Position numbers and translations under genes: made by a program. Under the pieces are notes generated by a model. It searched no databases. It was given only the letters and a program-made list of their open reading frames with translations, and was not told the DNA's origin. From the NCBI GenBank assembly GCA_022606425.2, contig JAHDVF020000726.1:372001-436000 (forward strand): DNA of 64,000 nt, given 5' to 3'. How positions within the stretch are numbered: the first letter of the stretch is position 1; each line of letters begins with the position of its first letter. The stretch comes from Lepidostoma basale. Taxonomy: Eukaryota; Arthropoda; Insecta; Trichoptera; Lepidostomatidae. Shown piece by piece: positions 39,036-48,939 of this stretch.

Positions 39036-39427
39036 GAAATATAATTTAATATAACATCTCTTTAATCCAATTTACGAGGACAGAACGATACGACAGTTAG
39101 TTGGAATCAAACTTGACCTGACTTAACCTAACCTGAACTGACCCGCCGCAGGGCAATGGCCGATCTTATTAAGACGAAATTATAACCTCAACTGACCCGC
39201 TCAATAAGATCATCAGACTGTCTTAAGCGTGCGAAACAGAATGAAAATAAACTATTGAAATATGAAAATATACAAGACGTGTATACTCGCTATTGAAAAT
39301 ATACAATGTGGCCAATAATTAACAGTATTTGTATATTAACCACATTGTTTATCTGTGATACTAAACACTGCATTTATTTTGTTCATTAAAAATCATAATT
39401 TCTTCTAACTAACTGCATCTAACTAAC

Positions 39428-39640
39428 AGCCTGCATCGCTCAGGGCGCACTAGACTGGTCCCCTATGGGGGGAAAGTGGAAGCGAGGCAGACCTAGAGCC
39501 ACCTGGAGAAGAACCCTGCAGGACGAGGTTAAGGCGACAGGCCTCACTTGGGATGATGTTAGGCATCAGGCATGCGATAGAGTCGGGTGGAGAAGATTCC
39601 TTGAGGCCCTATGCACCACGGAGGTGTGACAGGACAAAAA
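39428..39640 (+). mobile_element. LINE family K, 3' end
   Basis: AQGALDWSPMGGKWKRGRPR, ATWRRTLQDEVKATGLTWDD, VRHQACDRVGWRRFLEALCT, TEV, stop. This end (RGRP..TWRRT...E...GLTW..V..A.DR..WR..V.ALC) is widespread among insect and other invertebrate LINEs. Confidence 0.75.
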
Positions 39641-39646
39641 TAAGAA

Positions 39647-40042
39647 GAACTAACTAACCATTAAGCCGTCTCTCCGAAGGGGTAGGCAGAAAGAATGGAC
39701 TGCCACACTTTTCTTTCCTGACATATTTCTCTAGCTTCCTCAACATTCATACATCGTGCCATGCACGCTTGTCGATTTCTCTGACTCCTTACATGGCCGA
39801 CATTCAATATTTGATTTATTTGATCGCGCCACGTTTTCCTTGGTCTTCCTCTATTTCTGGTTCCATTTACATAGTTAACATATACTTTTTTTTACCATTC
39901 TTTCTTCATTCATTCTTTCTATGTGTTCAAACCATCTTAATGATTATTTTGTTCATAACACCATCATTCGCACCGCATTCACTTATTATATTTTCATTCG
40001 ACACTATCATACACAGAGTATCCACACATTCGTCTAAGATAA
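39647..40042 (-). mobile_element. LINE family A1, 3' end
   Basis: ACTAACTAACCATTAAGCCG, hairpin complement CCGAAGGGG, coding back to the SVYDRVSNEN region. Confidence 0.8.
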
Positions 40043-40140
40043 TTTATTCTATGTTCGCCAAAACTTTGTGTTGTAGATGTTTAATGTTTCTTTTTTATAT
40101 ACTTTGTAAACAACACTCACATTTATTAAAAAAATAAATT

Positions 40141-40190
40141 AAAAAATCAAACATGTTTCGGACTAACCAGCCCTTCATCAGTGATATTAT
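40141..40190 (-). ncRNA. Hammerhead ribozyme, unit 2 of the dimer
   Basis: Core CTGATGA (C3 at 40181), one unpaired A, stem II GGGCT/AGTCC with GGTT loop (one G-U), GAAA, palindrome ACATGT, cleavage triplet GTT. Stem I starts ATCA/TGAT, then a T-T mismatch and two more pairs. Confidence 0.7.
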
Positions 40191-40296
40191 ATAAATATTA
40201 TAAAATTGTTTACAAATATGGTCAGTTTTAACATATTTTGTTTTGACATTATAACATCTGTCATATACAACACTAACTTTAAAAAAAAAATTCAAA

Positions 40297-40348
40297 TTAA
40301 ATATCAGACATGTTTCGGACAACTCGGTCCTTCCTCAGTGATATTTAA
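40297..40348 (-). ncRNA. Hammerhead ribozyme, unit 1 of the dimer (best in window)
   Basis: Minus strand, 5' to 3': stem I strand TTAAATATCA, core CTGAGGA (C3 at 40338), one unpaired A. Stem II GGAC/GTCC with loop CGAGTT and GAAA follow. Stem III is palindrome ACATGT, the triplet GTC has its cleavage site between 40307 and 40306, and the closing strand is TGATATTTAA. Stem I is 10 perfect pairs. Every invariant hammerhead position is present (variable position 7 is G). The palindromic stem III of three pairs without a loop suggests activity as a dimer, as known for Penelope-associated hammerheads. Confidence 0.85.
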
Positions 40349-40510
40349 AATATTGAAAAAAAAAATGTTTACAAATATGATCAGTTTTGACAAATGTTAT
40401 TTTAATTTTATTTAATTTTTAGTTAGCGTTGTATACAAAGTATATAAAAAGGAAAAATATAAAACATTTACAACACAAAGTTTGGCGAACATAGAAGAAA
40501 TATTTTATAA

Positions 40511-41025
40511 ATTAGATATTTTAAGATGGACTTCCACCGCGAGATATTATAAAAAGGAACATAAATACAATACATAATAAATATTTATTCATAGTGAACA
40601 GACATACCTTTTTATGGTGAACCATAAATTACGTTAGCTGTATATGATATCCTAAAAACAAAATACAACACGTGGTTATGTTTTGATCGGGCGCATATTC
40701 TCGAATTCTATGCCACACTATCCGCACATGACATTGCTCATTCATCGCAAAATGCAATAGAAATTGGTCATAAAAGTTTATATAAAAATATTGCGAGCAG
40801 AATTTCGAGAATGGACATCCAGACATATCGATTTCTGCCCTCGCCAGACAACGAGAAAAAGTGCAAACTGCAGACGCGAAAGCACTAGTAAAAAGGTTCA
40901 AATCAAATGGTTTATAGAATTTTTATGCAGGAATTAATAATATTATCTTTTCTTGAAAATACCGTTATTTCACCAACTATTATTATGCACGTTGCAAGAT
41001 ATAGAAATATTTTAAAAAAAAACAT
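40511..41025. other. Nothing recognised
   Basis: AT-rich; short open frames without domains. Confidence 0.2.
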
Positions 41026-41027
41026 AA

Positions 41028-41466
41028 CTGCATAATTCTCTAGGTTCCTCAACATTCATAAATCGCGTCTTGCATGCACGTCGATTTATCCGACTCCTTA
41101 CGTGGCCTATATTAAATATTTGATTTATTAGATCGTGCCACGTTTCCCTCGCTTTTTCTCTATTTCTAGCTCCGTTTACATCGTTAAAAAATACATTCTT
41201 TACAATTATTCCTTCATTCATTTTTTCCCTGTGTCCAAACCATTTTCATGATCCTTTCATTATTTTGTGTCAAAACATTTTCATTCGAATTTGCATTCAC
41301 TTCTTATAGCTTCATTCGACACTCTATTATACTCGTACATATATTTTTAACATTCGTCTACGAGATCTCATATCTACTGCGTCCATGCTTCACTTCTATT
41401 TTTTTTAATATACACAAGGTTTGGTACAAGAACACCATTGTGCACTGCCATTTTAGCTTTTAAGAA
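41028..41466 (-). mobile_element. LINE family A1, without 3' hairpin
   Basis: Minus coding NEGIIVKNVFFNDVNGARNR, EKARETWHDLINQIFNI. It extends to the AVHNGVL region; the 3' end is replaced by unrelated AT-rich DNA. Confidence 0.75.
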
Positions 41467-41507
41467 GAATAATATATTTTAAGGATCGATTGGATAAACG
41501 ATTGATG

Positions 41508-41768
41508 GACGACCTTCATGACTAAGTGGTAAGTACATACACTCTCACACCGAAGGTCCCGGGTTCGATTCTCGAGAATGGCAGTATGATTGTCACGCTG
41601 TCTTTAGTCTGGTGTAGAATTCACGTGACAATTAAATGGCGATAGATTAGCTACCTATCACATTTCACGAGAATGAATATGATAGCTATACCGTTAACAT
41701 TGTTTTGGCTCGCGCTGTAATGATGGAAAGAGCGATTCAGCATTATAATAATAATAATTTATGTTTAA
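41508..41768 (+). mobile_element. tRNA-derived SINE, near full length
   Basis: Head GACGACCTTCATGACTAAGT, B box GGTTCGATTCT, body TCACGCTGTCTTTAGTCTGG, 3' part GGCTCGCGCTGTAATGATGG, then AATAATAATAAT. Confidence 0.8.
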
Positions 41769-42335
41769 CACCAATTGGGATCAAAAACTCTTTTATGACA
41801 TTTTTGATATTTGGCACATTTGTTATGTCAAGCCCTCAATGTTGTAGTGAATAGTTTGAACACTAATTGAACGTTTTACGCTTATAACAAATAGTGTATC
41901 ATATTACGGGGGATTTCGCGTAATACGAGAACGGTCGCTCGCTATGATTACACGCATGATTACTAATGAACTGTAATCGATAGCCAACAGAGAATTAGAA
42001 TTAAACCTAGATTAACCGTCGCGTTGCCATGTGGTCAATTGAGTTTCCACTGCCAATTTAAAGTTGATTTTCTTAAAACCTATGGACCCTAATATTATAA
42101 AAAAAATTGTAATCCTCCATTGAAGTGTTCTCAATATTTCGTAATAAAAAAAAAAGCAAAAAATTACTTCCTTCATCCCAAAAAAAAATATTTTTTAAGA
42201 CTGCCCTCACCTTCATTCGTGTTAATGTCGTTTAATTTGTTTTGCTAATATTTACAACTTTATCAAAAGTGACAAATACTTACTCGCTGTTTTGAACGTA
42301 TTATAAATTATATGTTTGGCCTTTTCTAAAAGGTA
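41769..42335. other. Nothing recognised
   Basis: Looks unique rather than repetitive. No open frame or splice pattern found. Possibly intron. Confidence 0.25.
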
Positions 42336-42339
42336 CGTA

Positions 42340-42535
42340 TTATTAAAACATTAATAGCAATGAAAACGTCTGTTTTCTAGAAATTTTAGTACATTTTATG
42401 TGAATGACATATTTCACCTGTGGCTTAATCAAATATCATTTGAAAATGCCTTAGAAAGGCGAAACATGTCATTCACATAATTTATAATAAAACTTTTAGA
42501 AAGCATGTGTATTTATTCCTATTAATTAGATGCCT
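42340..42535 (+). repeat. Family C Penelope-type repeat with hammerhead half
   Basis: TGAAAACGTCTGTTTTCTAG, then ATGCCTTAGAAAGGCGAAAC, ATGTC, ATTCACATAA. Stem II, GAAA, ACATGT and GTC are present. The core is TTGAAAA in place of CUGANGA. Confidence 0.45.
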
Positions 42536-42591
42536 AAAACTATAAATATGTTTGTAAAGTCTTTTGTATAAAATAAATAATAAATATAAAA

Positions 42592-42845
42592 ACTAACCAA
42601 CCAACACGCCGTCTCCCCGAAGGGGTAGGCAGAAAGGATGGACTGCCACACTTTAACCGATGCGGCACTCCAACCTTCTCTTTTCGCCCCCGCGAGAGAC
42701 GCGGTGTGATAGGTTGCGAACCTCATCGCCACCAATAGGCCATCTCCCGCGCTTCGATCGTCCAACGTCCACAAAATAAATGTCAAACAAATTATATAAA
42801 ATACAATGATATTAAATATAAAATAAAATAATTTATCATTATTTG
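42592..42845 (-). mobile_element. T element (non-autonomous, TTAG tail)
   Basis: ACTAACCAACCAACACGCCG at the tail, then the complement of GGATGGAGTGCCGC and of GAAGCGCGGGAG. Joined at its far end to LINE A2. Confidence 0.7.
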
Positions 42846-42852
42846 ATAATTG

Positions 42853-43045
42853 GTTAAAATGTTGTATACAAGCAGAGTTCGTGGAAAGAGAAGCCGCGGA
42901 AGATCTAGGAAAATATGACATGACCAAATTAAACAAAAACTAATAAGCGGCCACATTCGAACTCGAAAAAATCGACGAGCGTGTATCTTACGATTTATGA
43001 ATGTAGATGAAGAGAAGTATGTCTGCCTACCCATTTGTGGAAACG
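42853..43045 (+). mobile_element. LINE family A2 fragment
   Basis: AAAATGTTGTATACAAGCAG, GAAAGAGAAGCCGCGGAAGA, CGACGAGCGTGTATC, then CTACCCATTTGTGGAAACGA. Confidence 0.65.
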
Positions 43046-43059
43046 ACCTGATTTATTTA

Positions 43060-43145
43060 TTGTTTCTTGAACAATGATTTAAAACTCCATACTAAATAAT
43101 TAATACGAATGAAAAAGTCAGTTTTCTAGAAGTTTTATTATATTT
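43060..43145 (+). repeat. Family C Penelope-type fragment
   Basis: TTCTTGAACAATGATTTAAA, ATTAATACGAATGAAAAAGT. Confidence 0.5.
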
Positions 43146-43539
43146 ACTAAGGCATTATTAAATGACGTGATAGTTGGTTAATTAGTAAAGTTATTCGAGA
43201 AACAATAAATAAAAGCCTCTTTAAATAACAATTCCTGAAACATGTCTATTCGGCTTTTCCACAGCGTTCCAAATAACCCTAGCTAAAGTTTCAAATGGTT
43301 GTAGATACGTAGTGCACGCCATAGTTCACATGGGCCGGACAAAACAGCAAGTAATACAATATGCAGACTGCAGACTGAAACCTCGGGGCGATGGAAAAAG
43401 CTTTTGGAATATTTTCCCGGAGGCATGTTCAAGTACGCGGGCAACCATCCGTTGCCGGAAAATACGTGAAAAAGATCCATTGAACCAAATCACATAAAGT
43501 CGAAATAAAAATCGATTTACCATAACTAACTTAATATTA
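43146..43539. other. Nothing recognised
   Basis: Moderate GC at 43270-43480 with short open frames on both strands but no domain or convincing splice sites. Confidence 0.2.
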
Positions 43540-44144
43540 GATATTAGAAGGGTTGGGGCAGGCAACAGAATAAATGGTGCACTTAAAGTTGTCATCGCAA
43601 ACAAAAGCCTATCCAAAAAAGCTAAGATGGCAGTGCACAATGGTGTTCTTGTACCGACCCTTATGTATGGAAGTGAAGCATGGAAATGGCAAAAGAAGGA
43701 TGAAAGTAGAATAAATGCAGTAGAAATGAGATCTCTAAGACGAATGTGTGGCAAATCTGTTTATGATAGAGTGACAAATGCAAGCATAAGAAGTGAATGT
43801 GGTGCGAATGAAAGTGTTATGAACAAAATAAGGAAAGGGTCATTAAGATGGTTTGGACACATGGAAAGAATGAGTGAAGACAGAATGGTAAAGAATGTAT
43901 ATGTAAACGGCGTGAACGGAGCTAGAAATAGAGGAAGGCCGAGAAAAACGTGGCACGATCAAATCAATCAAATATTGAACGTCGGTCACGTGAGGAGTCG
44001 GAAAAATCGACGTGCGTGCATGACAAGATGTATGAATGTAGAGGAAGCGAGAGACGTATGTCAGGACAGAATAGTGTGGCGTTCCATTCTTTCTGCCTAC
44101 CCCTCCGGGGAGTCAGCGTGATGGTAAGTTAGTTAGTTAGTTTA
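43540..44144 (+). mobile_element. LINE family A1, young long copy
   Basis: A 164-codon open frame from AVHNGVLVPTLMYGSEAWKW through SLRRMCGKSVYDRVTNASIR, KGSLRWFGHMERMSEDRM, NRGRPRKTWHDQINQILNVG, SRKNRRACMTRCMNVEEARD, to AYPSGESA. It is very similar to 57803-58310. Hairpin CCCCTCCGGGG, then TTAG repeats. Confidence 0.9.
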
Positions 44145-44165
44145 ACTAAATAATAAGTTAAGTAT

Positions 44166-44694
44166 TAAATATAATATAAAGCTAGAATGGCAGTGCATTA
44201 TGGTGTTCTTCTACCGACCCTTATAAATGGAAGCAAAGCATGGAACTGGCAAAAGAAGGATGAAAGTAGAATAAATGCAGAAGAAATGAGATCTCTTAGA
44301 CGAATGTGTGGATACTCTGTGTATGATAGAGTGTCGAATGAAAATATAAAAAGTGAATGCGGTGCGAATGATGGTTTTATGAACAAAATAATGACAGTAA
44401 GATGGTTTGGATATGGAAAGAATGAATGAAGAAAGAATGGTAAAACAATTATATGTTAATGATGTAAATGGAGCCAGAAATAGAAGAAGGCCGAGGAAAA
44501 CGTGGCACAATCAAATAATTCAAATATTGAATGTCGGCCATGTGAGAAGTCAGAGAAATCGACACGCGTGCATGACACGATGTGTGAATGTTGAGGAAGC
44601 GAGAGAAATATGTCAGGAAAGAAAAGTGTGGCAGGTCCATTCTTTCTGCCTACCCCTTCGGCGAGACGGCGTAATGGTTAGTTAGTTAGTTAGT
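44166..44694 (+). mobile_element. LINE family A1, 3' part
   Basis: MAVHYGVLLPTLINGSKAWN, RRMCGYSVYDRVSNENI, then a six-codon deletion and frameshift at NKIMTVRWFGY. The second frame is DMERMNEERMVKQLYVNDVN...RRRPRKTWHNQI. Full hairpin and (TTAG)n. Confidence 0.85.
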
Positions 44695-44699
44695 TAAAT

Positions 44700-45080
44700 A
44701 AATAAACTGATAAACTGAAACGATAATTTTGTTCCCTATAAGTGATTGATTGATTTGAAATTTTCTTATAATGTGATGTTGTAAATATTATTACAGCAGA
44801 CCCCGCACATAAAGGGTTAAAAGAAACGGAATAAGTCATGAGTAGGCGATATCAGAAGTACGTACTCTTCTCATATAGTGCACACTGCAGATTGCACTCG
44901 AGAATGCACGCGAGAATTGGCTCGAGACCGAAGTGTGGCGAAAACTATTCATGAAACCAGGAAAAACGGACTCGCCGGATTTCTGCATCGGCGATCGAAT
45001 GATTCGAACACGTTTAAAGTTTGATATTGTGGCTATTCGAATTTGGAACTTTATATAAAAACAAACTTGTGTTATTTTCT
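44700..45080. other. Nothing recognised
   Basis: An AGGGTTAA word at 44815 resembles a piggyBac end, but no partner is found. Confidence 0.2.
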
Positions 45081-45081
45081 T

Positions 45082-45420
45082 GTGCCGACCCTTATGTATG
45101 GAAGGATGAAAGTAGAATAAATACAGTAAACATGAGATCTCTAAGACGAATGGTGTTATATCTGTATAATATTTTATACCATTATGTATGGAAGCGAAGC
45201 ATGGAACTGGCAAAAGAAGGATGAAAGTAGAATAAATGCAGTAGAAATGAGATCTCTTAGACGAATGTGCGGATACTCTGTGTATGATAGAATTTCGAAT
45301 GGAAATATAAGAAGTGAATGTGGTGCGAATGAAAGTGTTATGAACAAAAATATAATTATAATATGGATCACTAAGATGGTTTGGATATTTGGAACGAATA
45401 GATGAAAGAAAATGTTAGAC
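45082..45420 (+). mobile_element. LINE family A1, two overlapping fragments
   Basis: 45082-45175 and 45178-45362 both cover the MYGS..W...ESRIN..EMRSLRRM region, so two truncated copies, or one duplicated copy, lie end to end. The second stops at GAATGAAAGTGTTATGAAC, the recurrent breakpoint, followed by AGATGGTTTGGATATTTGG. Confidence 0.7.
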
Positions 45421-45716
45421 AGATAATTGTATCATAAGTAAAATTAAAAAAAGTTTCTCGAGATGGTTTGGACATATGGAACGAATTGATGAAAGATGAA
45501 TGCTTAAAACGTTATACAAAAGCAGTTTGAATAAAAAAATAAGCAGAGGACAGCCGAGGAAATCATGACAAGGCCAAATTAATCAAATATTTAAAGGCGG
45601 CCACATTTTACAAGTCGGAAAAATCGACGAGTGTGCATGTTACGATGTATGAATGCAGAGGAAACACGAGAGGTATATCAGGATAGAGCAGTATGGCGGT
45701 CCATCCTCTCTGCCTA
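45415..45716 (+). mobile_element. LINE family A2, 3' end
   Basis: AATTGTATCATAAGTAAAAT, CGAGATGGTTTGGACATATG, GTCGGAAAAATCGACGAGTG, ending CATCCTCTCTGCCTA without hairpin. Confidence 0.75.
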
Positions 45717-45827
45717 GTTAATTCTCTCCAGGGGAGACGGTAGGCCAACATTGGGTCCCATTTGTAGAAATAGTAGTAATAATAATATAATTAAAATGCA
45801 GGCTGAAAGGGGTACAAGTCCTTGAAC

Positions 45828-45934
45828 GTAAGCCGTGACCGACGCCTCCCGCCGTACGTGAGGTGAGCGGGCGTCTAGACGCCGTCGGCGCACCGAGGTC
45901 TGACGACCGTCTGCGCCCCGGCGCGTCGCGGCGG
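45828..45934 (-). other. GC-rich island, weak exon candidate
   Basis: Minus strand: acceptor AATTCACCCTCCAG, then an open frame SSRRDAPGRRRSSDLGAPTA, SRRPLTS, with possible donors CAC/GTACGG and TTAC/GTTCAA. The composition is like the host exons, but no donor gives the phase needed by 34899-34979. It may be an exon separated by one not seen here, or an unrelated GC-rich repeat. Confidence 0.25.
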
Positions 45935-46106
45935 CTGGAGGGTGAATTATCAAGCATCATTATATGTAGGACCCAAGACTTTTGATTATTAATCGAGATA
46001 ACTGCGGCGCAATGGAATTTTTAATCATTAGTTCGAGAACTATGGAATGCCGAGAGAAAAAAATAAATCTAATGATAAATGCATCTTCATTAAAAAGAAT
46101 AGAAAA

Positions 46107-46345
46107 CTATCTAACTAGCTAACCATCACGCCGTCTCCCCGAAGGGGTAGGCAGAAAGACCGCCACACTTTCCTTTCCTGACATATTTCTCTCGATTCAT
46201 CAACATTCATACATCGTGTCATGCACGCGCGTCGATTTCTCGGACTCCTCGCGTGAACGACATTCAATATTTGATTTATTTGATCGTGCCACGTTTTCCT
46301 CGGTCTTCCTCTATTTCTGGTTCCATTTTCATCGTTAACATATAA
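46107..46345 (-). mobile_element. LINE family A1, 3' end
   Basis: ACTAGCTAACCATCACGCCG, CCCCGAAGGGG, coding back to the complement of TATGTTAACGATG. Confidence 0.8.
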
Positions 46346-46379
46346 AATAACAGTGGATTAAATAAATTATTTGATCACA

Positions 46380-46505
46380 AAAACGAATGGATGAGGCAAT
46401 GCTTGAATGGAATAATACGTCAAGAAAGGCCAAGAAAAACATTTCATGACCAAATTAATCAAATACAAACGGACGTATTTCAGTCTGGAAAATTCATGCT
46501 TAAAA
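46380..46505 (+). mobile_element. LINE family A2 fragment, diverged
   Basis: CGAATGGATGAGGCAATGCT, GGCCAAGAAAAACATTTCAT, GACCAAATTAATCAAATAC. Confidence 0.55.
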
Positions 46506-46514
46506 AATAGGCAT

Positions 46515-46635
46515 CAACAGACTAGTCCAGTCAATTGATGCCAGCGAGCCTGGCGAAATCGGTCGCTGTCGAAATAAAGGGAAAAATGGTAGAAGTTAAA
46601 AAGCATTTTTTTATTTCATTATTATTATATTTAAA
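46515..46635. repeat. Family D repeat with hammerhead-like half
   Basis: TTGATGCCAGCGAGCCTGGC, then GAAATCGGTC, GCTGTCGAAATAAAG. Stem II (GCCAG/CTGGC) is perfect, but two bases of the CUGANGA box are missing. Confidence 0.45.
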
Positions 46636-46779
46636 ATGAACTTCCATCAAAAGATTTCAGTAAAATAATTCGTTTACATTTTATGTGATATTTTGAATTC
46701 TTCTTTATGTGATATTTTGACTCTGGTACTTCATTATGAAAAATTGCTGAATATGATAACAACGAAAACTCGCGGTTAA

Positions 46780-47010
46780 CAAAGGAGAGAGCTACTCTAC
46801 TCCAGACGTCTGAGAAAAATTCTCATCTGGATCACTCCCCCGCCACGGGCCTATCTCGCTCATCTCACTCAGGGATGCTGGCTGCCACCGCTAGATGAGG
46901 GCCGTGGCTAGACAGGAGCGAGACAAAGGGATGACAACGGGACGTATAAAAGGGGATGTTTTTTTTAAACATTATCCGGAGATTAAACGATTCATGATTC
47001 AAGAATAAAT
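46780..47010 (+). repeat. Repeat with TATAAAAG box, also at 47538
   Basis: 46922-47008 (GACAAAGGGATGACAACGGG, ACGTATAAAAG, ATTATCCGGAGATTAAACGA) returns at 47538-47629. The TATAAAAG box after a GC-rich block could be a promoter, for example of a retroelement terminus, but no TG...CA borders are clear. Confidence 0.4.
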
Positions 47011-47029
47011 CAATTTATTGAACGCTAAG

Positions 47030-47225
47030 GCAAACACTGTGGAATAGTAATATACTTAGGAAATTGAAAAACTTACACTGTTTAATCCACTATTTATTAA
47101 AAAAATATTTTAAAAAACAGGACATGTTTCAGAGGATACCTCCATCTTCAGGTGTAAAAATATAATAAAAACTAAACAAAGTAAGAATAATAAAAAACGC
47201 ATTAAAAATTCGATACAATAATTCT
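47030..47225 (-). repeat. Penelope/retrozyme-like repeat, family B, with hammerhead
   Basis: AACACTGTGGAATAGTAATA, CTGTTTAATCCACTATTTAT, then the hammerhead at 47112-47155. Confidence 0.6.
47112..47155 (-). ncRNA. Hammerhead ribozyme (family B)
   Basis: Core CTGAAGA (C3 at 47151), unpaired T, stem II GGAGG/CCTCT with loop TAT, GAAA, ACATGT, GTC. Stem I has a C-C mismatch at its first pair, then A-T, C-G, A-T. Confidence 0.55.
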
Positions 47226-47244
47226 AATTTAAAAATTAAACTAA

Positions 47245-47536
47245 CTAACTAACTAACCATCACGCCGTCTCCCCGAAAGGGTAGGCAGAAAGAATGGACT
47301 GTCACACTTTTACTGATGCGGCACTCCATCCTTCTCTTTGTGCCCCGCGGGAGACGCGGTGTGATGGGTTGCGAATCTCATCGCCACCAATAGGCATCTC
47401 CCGCGCACACTTCGATCGTCCAACATCCACAAAATAAATCTAAAACAAATTATTTAAAATACAATGATATAAAATAAAATAACAAAATAAAAATAATTTA
47501 ACACAAAATGTTATTTTTAGATGGTGCACATGTACA
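47245..47536 (-). mobile_element. T element (non-autonomous, TTAG tail)
   Basis: ACTAACTAACTAACCATCAC, CCCCGAAAGGG, the complement of GTGCCGCATCAGTAAAA, CGGGAGACGCGGTGTGATGG, then the AT-rich body ending near AGATGGTGCACATG. Confidence 0.75.
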
Positions 47537-47537
47537 T

Positions 47538-47629
47538 GACAAAGGGATGACAACGGGACGTATAAAAGAGGGATGTTTTTTTTTTAAAACATTATCCGGA
47601 GATTAAACGATTCATGATTTAAGAATAAA
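47538..47629 (+). repeat. Second copy of the TATAAAAG repeat
   Basis: Direct repeat of 46922-47008 with a few changes, at the far end of the T element. Confidence 0.5.
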
Positions 47630-47834
47630 ATAAATAGTAATCTGAACTATTTGTTATAAGTAGGTTTACTAACAATTATTTTTTGACAGTAAGAACTAAT
47701 AAATAATATTAAATAAGAATAATACATAATGATAATATAAAAATTAAATAATATACGAGTATACAAAAAATTCTAATTTAGAAAAAACATGCATTTGAAA
47801 AGACATAATTTATATATTGAAGAAATTAATAAAT

Positions 47835-48030
47835 GATTAATTTATAACAAATAGTCCAGGTTCATTTTTAAATTTGAATAATTGTATCAAATTTTAAATG
47901 CATTAGTCTATCTTTGTTTGTTTTAATAATATTTTACACCTGAAGATGGAGGGATCCACCGAAACCGATCCACCTGTTTTTTTAATATATTTTAATAAAT
48001 AGTGGATTAAATCTCCTCGATATTTAATAT
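47835..48030 (+). repeat. Family B repeat with hammerhead relic
   Basis: Core CTGAAGA at 47940-47946, stem II GGAGG/CCACC (one mismatch), GAAA, then ACCGATC where stem III should be palindromic. Flanks match 49310-49500. Confidence 0.5.
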
Positions 48031-48034
48031 TTTA

Positions 48035-48225
48035 ATTATAAACTGTTAAATTAAAAAACTTTGTTTTATGTATCACAATTGTATTGTTATTTTACGCGAG
48101 AGCTGTTTCGTCAACCTATGTTGACGTCATCAGGTGTTATTATTGTAACACCTGATGCGTAAAATAAAAATACAATTGTGATACATAAAACAAAGTTTTA
48201 TAACTTAACAGTTTATAATGTTAAA
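48035..48225. repeat. Foldback of Penelope termini (family E)
   Basis: TTGTTTTATGTATCACAATT and its complement at 48175-48197 enclose opposed hammerhead regions. The plus-strand copy is cut from CCTGATG straight to CGTAAAATAAAAA. Confidence 0.65.
48095..48140 (-). ncRNA. Hammerhead ribozyme (family E), stem III mutated
   Basis: Core CTGATGA (C3 at 48133), unpaired C, stem II GTCAAC/GTTGAC (6 perfect pairs, loop ATAG), GAAA, but ACAGCTCT instead of the palindrome ACAGCTGT. Confidence 0.5.
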
Positions 48226-48227
48226 GT

Positions 48228-48360
48228 ATCATAGTGTTTCGGCCAAAACAATGGACTATTTAATATTTTAATTAGCTAATCTAAGTACCCAACTGAGTTG
48301 TAGCGTACATATAGCGATGTCGGCTGGCATTCGACAAAGGAGTGGTAAAGGTTAGAGTCG
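48228..48360. other. Penelope-type flank and unassigned DNA
   Basis: CATAGTGTTTCGGCCAAAAC, shared in reverse with 54893-54930. The rest is not recognised. Confidence 0.35.
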
Positions 48361-48478
48361 TAATCCATTCACATCGTTAACGTTTACATTCATGACCATC
48401 TTTTCTTCAGCCGTACGTTCTTACTTATGTGTCCTAAGCAACCATCTAAGGATAGCAATCAAAGTAATCGTTATAATT
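48360..48478 (-). mobile_element. LINE family A fragment, old
   Basis: CCATTCACATCGTTAACGTT, TCATGACCATCTTTTCTTCA, then a diverged complement of the RWFGHMER region. Confidence 0.45.
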
Positions 48479-48825
48479 TCACTTTCACTAGGCCAGAACA
48501 GGAAGACATGCGATATATTGTGCTATTACTGCCATAAATCTTTGCTTTCGTAATAGGAACGGAGTTTCTAGTTTCCACACCTATGGGTAGGCTCTTTTCT
48601 GCCTGAGTCACGCTCGTACAAAAAACAGAGCGACATTCGTCACGGATCGAAAAGTTATACGCGGTTCAATTCTTTGTCAACCGTTTTTTTTTTCGTCACG
48701 AGAAAAAGAAACTACGAAAAGGTAAAAGTGATGACATACATATCAAACACGCAAAGAAAATACAGACGCATACATTTTTTTTTAAATTATAAGGTGATTC
48801 TTAGGATGCTACCACGTGTGCCTTT
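48479..48825. other. Nothing recognised
   Basis: No supported feature. Confidence 0.2.
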
Positions 48826-48827
48826 TT

Positions 48828-48895
48828 GAGAAGACGGATGAGAGTAGGATATATGACATAAAAATGAGATCACTAATAATAATGTGCTAAAAACC
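48828..48895 (+). mobile_element. LINE family A fragment, old
   Basis: KTDESRIYDIKMRSL-like coding, then decay. Confidence 0.4.
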
Positions 48896-48939
48896 AATGT
48901 GTTATTATTATTACTGTTAAAATTTATAACACCGTTATA

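Larger units (their letters stand above)
40040..40510. mobile_element. Retrozyme-like element: tandem hammerhead dimer in inverted termini
   Basis: Outer inverted words TTCTATGTTCGCCAAAACTT (40046) and the complement near 40483-40502. Between them, on the minus strand, two units of 157 bp each carry one hammerhead, followed by TTTAATTTGAATTT-type sequence and AGTTAGTGTTGTATA. Each is preceded by AAAACTGATCATATTTGTAA or a variant. The structure recalls small retrozymes, but with added inverted termini. There is no coding capacity. Confidence 0.7.

Noticed and set aside
44805..44830. piggyBac end at AGGGTTAA
   Set aside because: No partner end, no subterminal palindrome; too short to mean anything.
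45828..45934. Confident fifth host exon
   Set aside because: No donor gives the phase required by the next candidate exon; kept only as a GC-rich island.
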